NCBI GenBank assembly: GCA_034434635.1
Contig: DAOTYX010000157.1
Span: 1 to 8,640 of the forward strand
Direction: 5' to 3'
DNA from: DAOTYX01 sp034434635
GTDB taxonomy: Bacteria > Chloroflexota > Anaerolineae > B4-G1 > DUEL01
Length of the DNA: 8,640 bases
Within the stretch, counting starts at the first letter, position 1; each line of letters starts with the position of its first letter. Shown here one piece after another: positions 5,153 through 8,640 of the stretch. The notes beneath the pieces are model-generated. The model saw only the letters and a list, made by a program, of their open reading frames with translations, searched no databases and had not been told where the DNA came from. A program made the position numbers and the translations under genes.

Positions 5153-6240
5153 CGGATCATCTCCAGGAACGCCTCCAGGCGGGTCAGGCTCTGCTGCGAG
5201 AGCGGGTCATTGAGGTCCATCTCAATGCAGGTGGAAGGCAAACCCGCTTCCTGCAACCCTTTCCGCAGCAGCGGCAGGTCGAACAGTTCCGGCTCGCAGA
5301 ACTTCACGTCATAGAAGACTACGCCGCGCGCGCCGCTCTCGGCGGCCAGGCGGCGCAGGTGGGCCAGCCGGTCGGCGATGGGGCTGCCGCGCGTGGGGTC
5401 GGGCGGCGCGGCCAGCAGGCTCTGGGCCATACGCTGGAAGGGATCGTCGCTGCTGCCGGGCGGGTAGAGGCGCCGGCCACAGGCTGCCAGGTCATCCGCG
5501 GCGATCCATCCCCCCATTTCCTCCAGGTCGTCCAGCAGCGCCATCGGCTCCGGGAGGATGCCGGAGAGGAGCAGCGGCACGCCGCGCGGTGTGCCGTCGC
5601 CGGCCTGCGCCAGGACCGCGCGGGCCACGTCGGTGAAGGTCTCGGCAGGGAGGTACTCCCGGCTGCGCAGCAGGCGGTAGAGGTTGAGCGTCCCCAGGGG
5701 CAACTCCCGCCGGCGGCGGTGCAGTTCGGCCAGCAACCCGTCGGCCTGCTCCTCACGGCGGATGGCAGCCAGCAGTTCATCCTCCCCAGGCGTCCGCCCT
5801 GTGTAATCCGCCAGGCGGCGGTAGAGGGCGCGCAGTTCGTCCGCCAGGAAGTCCAGGTCGCTGGCGCGGCGGCCGCGCGGCAGGTAGAGGGTCAGCACCG
5901 GCTGGCGCGGACGGACGAAATCGAGGAGGATGCTGCCCAGTCCCTGGAGCGAGTCACAGGCGTGGGGGACGAGCAGCAGGTCGGCCACCTCCAGCCCACC
6001 GGAGAGCAGGAAAGAGAGGCCGTTGCCGACGATGGAGCAGACGTAGGGCTGCAGGTGCGCCGCGCCGTGGGAGGGGTCCACCCCCGGTGGCCCCCACACC
6101 TCCACCGGCAGCAGGTCGAAGGCGCGCAACAGAGCGCGGGGGTAATGGATGGGAAAGACGGCCGCGACTCCGCCTCCGCGCCCTTTCCAGGCGCGGAGGG
6201 CTTCGGAGCGACGAGGGAGAGGGGCGGAAAGCACCTCCAT
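5149..6240 (-). CDS. BcrC/HgdA-like iron-sulfur subunit of a 2-hydroxyacyl-CoA dehydratase / benzoyl-CoA reductase family enzyme
   Basis: The product is 363 residues, near the usual 370-390 of the smaller subunit. Family features are an N-terminal FPIHYPRALLRAFDLLPVEVWG region (about 29-50, given here as one landmark), LQPYVCSIV (63-71, C68), PHACDSLQG (92-100, C95), KFCEPE (313-318, C315) and a C-terminal IEMDLNDP...TRLEAF. C68, C95 and C315 are the conserved cysteines expected to hold the subunit's iron-sulfur cluster. The frame also allows a GTG at 6246, but GGAGG (6246-6250) overlaps that codon and sits five bases before ATG 6240, so ATG 6240 is the likely start. This is the first gene of the four-gene operon and overlaps the next by four bases. 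The middle region (about 120-215) is rich in arginine and leucine and diverges from the best-known members. Confidence 0.88.
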   Translation of the reverse strand: MEVLSAPLPRRSEALRAWKGRGGGVAAVFPIHYPRALLRAFDLLPVEVWGPPGVDPSHGAAHLQPYVCSIVGNGLSFLLSGGLEVADLLLVPHACDSLQGLGSILLDFVRPRQPVLTLYLPRGRRASDLDFLADELRALYRRLADYTGRTPGEDELLAAIRREEQADGLLAELHRRRRELPLGTLNLYRLLRSREYLPAETFTDVARAVLAQAGDGTPRGVPLLLSGILPEPMALLDDLEEMGGWIAADDLAACGRRLYPPGSSDDPFQRMAQSLLAAPPDPTRGSPIADRLAHLRRLAAESGARGVVFYDVKFCEPELFDLPLLRKGLQEAGLPSTCIEMDLNDPLSQQSLTRLEAFLEMIR

Positions 6241-6256
6241 AGGCACCTCCGCCCTT

Positions 6257-6262
6257 ATTGTA
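6257..6262 (-). promoter_or_regulatory. Possible -10 element of the four-gene operon
   Basis: TACAAT on the minus strand stands 16 bases before ATG 6240 and matches the -10 consensus in five of six positions. No good -35 hexamer is found 16-18 bases upstream; the sequence there is GC-rich. If used, the transcript would have a very short leader holding only the GGAGG site. Alternatively the operon is read through from the regulator gene upstream. Confidence 0.35.
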
Positions 6263-6285
6263 GCACAAGGCAGGCAGAACGGGTA

Positions 6286-6328
6286 GGGCGCGGCTCGCTC
6301 TGGCTGACGGGGAAGATGGGCCGCGCCC
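6286..6328. other. Hairpin in the gap between the regulator and the operon
   Basis: GGGCGCGGC (6286-6294) and GCCGCGCCC (6320-6328) are perfect 9-bp complements around a 25-nt spacer. On the minus strand the 3' arm is followed by TACCCGTTCTG, with no T tract, so this is not a classic terminator. It may slow read-through from the regulator or protect RNA ends. The rest of the 106-bp gap (6241-6346) holds only the possible -10 element and the ribosome binding site. Confidence 0.35.
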
Positions 6329-6346
6329 CGCCATCACACGACCATA

Positions 6347-7183
6347 TCACCCGGCGCGGGCGGCCACCAGGCGGTCTGTCGTCTCCCGGATCTGGGCCAC
6401 GCGACCTTCCATCTGCGCCTTGTCGCGGGCCAGCACCGCCTGCCACACCGCGGAGAGCATCGTCACCAGGCTGGCGACGGAGGTCAGGCCCACCGGCGTG
6501 CTGGACGGGCAGATGATGACCCGCTCGGCCACCTGGACCGGCGGAGCGACGGGGGAGGTGCTCAGCGCGACGATTTCGCACCCCTTTTCCTTGGCGAAGC
6601 GCAAGACGGCTGCTGTGTCCAGTCCTGTCCCCTCCACACCCAGGCCGATCACCAGGTCGTTCGCCCCCCAGTTCAGGGCCTCGCGGGCGGCAGTGGCCGG
6701 GTTGGCGTCGAGCGCCATCGCGTTGATCCCGGCGGTGCGCAGGAGGTCGGCGAAGAGGCTGGCCAGCGGCGCGGCGGTGGCGTCGCCCACGACCCAGACG
6801 TGCCCGGCCCGGGCGATGAGTTCGACGACCTCTGCGGCCTTGTCGGTCAGTTGGGCGATGGCCATCTCCATGTTGTGCCGCTCGTTCTCCACCAGCGCGC
6901 GCAGCCGTTCGGCGTCGGTCTGCGCTTCGGGGAAGGAAGCGTAGGCAGCCGTCAGGTCTCCCTTCACGATGCGCTGCACCTCGTGGGACAGTTCACGGTA
7001 GCCGCTGTAGCCGATGGTCTGTGAGAAGCGTACCACCGTGGCCGCGTCCACGTCCAGCGCCTGGGCCAGTTCCGTGGCGGTCATGAAGGCCGCGTCCAGT
7101 TCGTGGTTGAGGATGAACTCCCCCAACCGCCTGAAACTGGGGGTCAATCCGTTGTAGGCCTGCCGAATCCGCTCTCTGAACAT
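6347..7183 (-). CDS. RpiR/MurR-family transcriptional regulator (HTH + SIS domain)
   Basis: The product is 278 residues, typical of the family. The N-terminal domain (about 1-77) opens with LTPSFRRLGEFILNH and has the RpiR-type helix-turn-helix TATELAQALDVDAATVVRFS (35-54), followed by QTIGYSGYRELS. The C-terminal SIS domain (about 118-250) includes HVWVVGDATAAPLAS, NDLVIGLGVEGTGLDT and EIVALSTSP. RpiR proteins normally sense sugar phosphates through SxSGxT-type serines. Here the loop reads GVEGTGLD and the first loop GDATAA, so those serines are missing and the ligand may be something else. The frame stays open far upstream, but the ATG at 7183 is chosen because AAGGAG precedes it, the conserved domain starts there and a promoter lies beyond. 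It lies 106 bp upstream of the CoA-enzyme operon on the same strand, which makes it a likely regulator of that operon and of itself. Confidence 0.92.
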   Translation of the reverse strand: MFRERIRQAYNGLTPSFRRLGEFILNHELDAAFMTATELAQALDVDAATVVRFSQTIGYSGYRELSHEVQRIVKGDLTAAYASFPEAQTDAERLRALVENERHNMEMAIAQLTDKAAEVVELIARAGHVWVVGDATAAPLASLFADLLRTAGINAMALDANPATAAREALNWGANDLVIGLGVEGTGLDTAAVLRFAKEKGCEIVALSTSPVAPPVQVAERVIICPSSTPVGLTSVASLVTMLSAVWQAVLARDKAQMEGRVAQIRETTDRLVAARAG

Positions 7184-7232
7184 TTTGCTCCTTTCCTGTA
7201 GGATGTATGTGGGCCTTCGCACACTTCCATCC

Positions 7233-7269
7233 CAATATGTCCCATTATACACCAAACAGTGAAATATTG
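7233..7269. promoter_or_regulatory. Candidate operator: inverted repeat spanning the regulator promoter
   Basis: CAATAT (7233-7238) and ATATTG (7264-7269) are inverted repeats whose centres are 31 bp apart, about three helical turns. They flank the -10 of the regulator promoter and touch its -35. RpiR-family proteins bind such sites as dimers or tetramers and often autoregulate. The arms are short and the region is AT-rich, so chance is possible. Confidence 0.25.
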
Positions 7270-7272
7270 CAA
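7244..7272 (-). promoter_or_regulatory. Promoter of the RpiR-family regulator
   Basis: On the minus strand TTGCAA (7267-7272) and a perfect TATAAT (7244-7249) are separated by 17 bases. The predicted start near 7237 gives a leader of about 54 bases ending in AAGGAG before ATG 7183. This is the best promoter in the window and may also drive the downstream CoA-enzyme operon. Confidence 0.75.
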
Positions 7273-7303
7273 ATACATTCGTTGATTGTCCCTTCTTTCC
7301 CGC

Positions 7304-7332
7304 TTGCGGTATTGTATGCTCTGTGGCATAAT
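7304..7332 (+). promoter_or_regulatory. Promoter of the metallophosphoesterase gene
   Basis: TTGCGG (7304-7309) and CATAAT (7327-7332) are separated by 17 bases. The expected start point, about seven bases after the -10, is 7339-7340, which is the A of the start codon. No Shine-Dalgarno sequence precedes the ATG (the bases are ATTCCCGCA), so a leaderless transcript is predicted. Confidence 0.6.
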
Positions 7333-7339
7333 TCCCGCA

Positions 7340-8467
7340 ATGAAACGGTTGATTCCGATCCTGCTGATCCTGCTGACCGCCTGCACCACTGCCCCTCTGC
7401 CAGTGACGGTGCTCCCCACCCCGGTGCAGACCACCCTGGTGCGCGGCCCCTACCTCCAGTCGGTCACCCCCACCTCGGTCATCGTCGCCTGGGAGACCGC
7501 CGATCCTGCCCCCGGCGTGGTGGCCTACGGGGAGAGCGCCGCTGGCGAGCGGGTCGCCGCCGACCCCGAAGTGACCGCCCGCCACGTGGTGACGCTCACG
7601 GGCCTGACTCCCTACACGCTCTACCACTACCAGGTGTTCGCTGACGTCATCCCCCTTGGCGCTGACTCCATTCCTCTCAGTGGCGACTTCACCTTCCGCA
7701 GCGCCGCCGGCCCTGATCAGTCCCGCTTCACCTTCGTCCTCTTCGGCGACACCCGTACCCAGCACGAGGTGCACCGCGCGGTGGTGGAACGCATCCTCAC
7801 CTGGCAGCCGGACTTCGCCATCCACACTGGCGACCTGGTGGAGCACGGCGGGGAGGCTGCCGAGTGGCAGACTTTCTTCTCCATCGAGCAGGAACTGCTG
7901 GCGCGGACGCCTTTCTTCCCCATCCTGGGCAACCACGAGGGAAACAGCCCGCTGTACTTTGACCTGTTCTACCTGCCCGGAAACGAGCGCTGGTACAGTT
8001 TCGACTACGGCAACGCCCACTTCGTCTGCCTCCAGGCGGACAACTTCGCCGACCTGAGTCCTGAGAGTGAGCAGGTACGCTGGCTGGAAGCGGACCTGGT
8101 GGCCAGCGATCGGCTGTGGAAGATGGCCGTGTTCCATGTCCCGGCTTACTCCTCCCTCTTCCGCGAGCAGAACGACCCGCGCACGCGCCAGGTGCTGGCT
8201 CCCATCCTGGCCGCCCACGGGGTGCAGGTGGCCTTCTCTGGCCACGACCACGGCTACCAGCGGCTGGTGGTGGATGGCGTGACCTACGTGGTCAGCGCGG
8301 GCGGGGGCGCGCCGCTCTATGAACTCTCCCAATTGCACCCTAACCTGGTCGCTCATGCCGTGGCCTACCACGCCCTGCTCGTCACCGTGGACGGTCCTAC
8401 CCTCACCGCTGTCGCCGTCTCCCCGCAGGGGGAAGAGTTGGACCGCTTCACGCTGACGGCGCGGTGA
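7340..8467 (+). CDS. Secreted lipoprotein metallophosphoesterase, purple-acid-phosphatase-like
   Basis: The product is 375 residues. The N-terminus MKRLIPILLILLTAC is a lipoprotein signal peptide with lipobox LTAC and C15 as the acylated residue. A short TP-rich linker follows. An FN3-like domain typical of purple acid phosphatases comes next (about 32-122: RGPYLQSVTPTSVIVAWET, then LTGLTPYTLYHYQV). The catalytic calcineurin-like domain (about 131-340) has all metal motifs: GDTR (D137), GDLVEHG (D165), GNHE (N198, H199), FHVP (H296) and GHDHGYQR (H322, H324). It is expected to hydrolyse a phosphate ester outside the membrane. The frame is open upstream to a TTG at 7286, but the signal peptide fixes the start at 7340. 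It is divergent from the regulator gene and has no clear link to the CoA operon. The gene is intact; its natural substrate is unknown. Confidence 0.93.
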   Translation: MKRLIPILLILLTACTTAPLPVTVLPTPVQTTLVRGPYLQSVTPTSVIVAWETADPAPGVVAYGESAAGERVAADPEVTARHVVTLTGLTPYTLYHYQVFADVIPLGADSIPLSGDFTFRSAAGPDQSRFTFVLFGDTRTQHEVHRAVVERILTWQPDFAIHTGDLVEHGGEAAEWQTFFSIEQELLARTPFFPILGNHEGNSPLYFDLFYLPGNERWYSFDYGNAHFVCLQADNFADLSPESEQVRWLEADLVASDRLWKMAVFHVPAYSSLFREQNDPRTRQVLAPILAAHGVQVAFSGHDHGYQRLVVDGVTYVVSAGGGAPLYELSQLHPNLVAHAVAYHALLVTVDGPTLTAVAVSPQGEELDRFTLTAR

Positions 8468-8493
8468 GGCCGGCGGCGGCTGGCAGGTCGCCC

Positions 8494-8517
8494 GCCGACG
8501 CATAGGGATGCGTCGGC
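8494..8517 (+). repeat. Intergenic hairpin element, copy 1
   Basis: GCCGACGCAT, loop AGGG, ATGCGTCGGC: a perfect 10-bp stem with a 4-nt loop, followed by TACGGGGTT. It begins 27 bases after the phosphoesterase stop. It shares the core GCAT-AGGG-ATGC with copy 2, while the outer stem differs on both arms. No coding region is seen in 8468-8640. The three elements and GC-rich spacers fill it. Confidence 0.8.
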
Positions 8518-8550
8518 TACGGGGTTACAGGGCGCGGGGCGGGTCACGTG

Positions 8551-8574
8551 GCGGCGGCATAGGGATGCCGCCGC
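8551..8574 (+). repeat. Intergenic hairpin element, copy 2
   Basis: GCGGCGGCAT, loop AGGG, ATGCCGCCGC: again a perfect 10-bp stem with a 4-nt loop, followed by TGCGGGGTT, which matches the tail of copy 1 (TACGGGGTT) with one change. It is in the same orientation as copy 1, 33 bases further on. Confidence 0.8.
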
Positions 8575-8607
8575 TGCGGGGTTGGGATGGCCAGGCGGTG
8601 TTCCGTA

Positions 8608-8631
8608 GCCCCGGCATCCCGATGCCGGGGC
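8608..8631 (-). repeat. Intergenic hairpin element, copy 3 (inverted)
   Basis: On the minus strand: GCCCCGGCAT, loop CGGG, ATGCCGGGGC, followed by TACGGAACA. The stem is 10 bp with a 4-nt loop as in the other copies, and the loop differs by one base. The CTACGG tail appears at the same side once orientation is corrected. This shows that the element is a defined, orientable unit and not a chance GC-rich palindrome. Confidence 0.78.
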
Positions 8632-8640
8632 GCCGAGGCA

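Noticed and set aside
3908..5314. Long + strand frame (468 codons) opposite the BcrB-like subunit
   Set aside because: It is a shadow of the real gene on the other strand, with no recognisable motif or start signal.
1321..6240. Hidden selenoprotein with in-frame TGA near the tRNA-Sec gene
   Set aside because: All four operon proteins are full length for their families. Where I checked downstream of a stop codon, I saw no conserved continuation.
5359..6516. Long + strand frame (385 codons) opposite the BcrC-like subunit
   Set aside because: It is a shadow frame crossing the intergenic gap into the regulator gene. No motif and no ribosome binding site was seen.
7184..8503. N-terminal extension of the regulator frame to a 718-codon protein
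   Set aside because: The frame happens to stay open, but the extension is antisense to the metallophosphoesterase and crosses the regulator's own promoter. The ribosome binding site and the family start point to 7183.
8494..8631. CRISPR array
   Set aside because: The units are hairpins with differing stems and one is inverted. There are no constant direct repeats with uniform spacers.

Overview
The window is high-GC bacterial DNA with tightly packed genes. It probably comes from an anaerobic, selenocysteine-using bacterium. A Chloroflexota (Anaerolineae-like) source would fit the gene mix, the small zinc-ribbon protein and the short intergenic palindromes. That assignment is an inference, since no phylogenetic marker is present.

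Left part (1-1190, + strand). The tail of an unidentified reading frame is followed by a HigB/HigA-type toxin-antitoxin pair; the toxin has an abnormal N-terminus. After a structured 173-bp gap comes a 101-residue zinc-ribbon protein. A strong, probably bidirectional terminator (1151-1183) separates this block from convergent genes on the minus strand.

Selenocysteine tRNA (1190-1285, - strand). This gene is complete: UCA anticodon, 8-bp acceptor stem, 6-bp D stem and long variable arm. It has its own promoter, whose -35 hexamer overlaps the stop codon of the upstream ligase gene. No other selenium gene and no obvious selenoprotein lies in the window.

Central operon (6240 down to 1321, - strand). 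Four genes lie in one direction: a BcrC/HgdA-like subunit, a BcrB/HgdB-like subunit (4-bp ATGA overlap), an ASKHA-type ATP-dependent activator of the HgdC/BadF family, and an AMP-forming acyl-CoA ligase. Together they read as a pathway that activates a carboxylic acid to its CoA thioester and then carries out a radical, ATP-driven reductive dehydration or reduction. The activator would inject low-potential electrons into the two-subunit iron-sulfur component. The substrate cannot be read from the sequence. A perfect 21-bp palindrome sits between the second subunit and the activator.

Right part (6347-8640). An RpiR/MurR-family regulator lies just upstream of the operon on the same strand and is a plausible controller of it. 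Its SIS domain lacks the usual sugar-phosphate-binding serines. It is divergent from a lipoprotein metallophosphoesterase that appears to be transcribed without a leader. Both have recognisable sigma-70-type promoters in the 156-bp gap. After the phosphoesterase come three 24-nt hairpin elements of one repeat family, with covarying stems.
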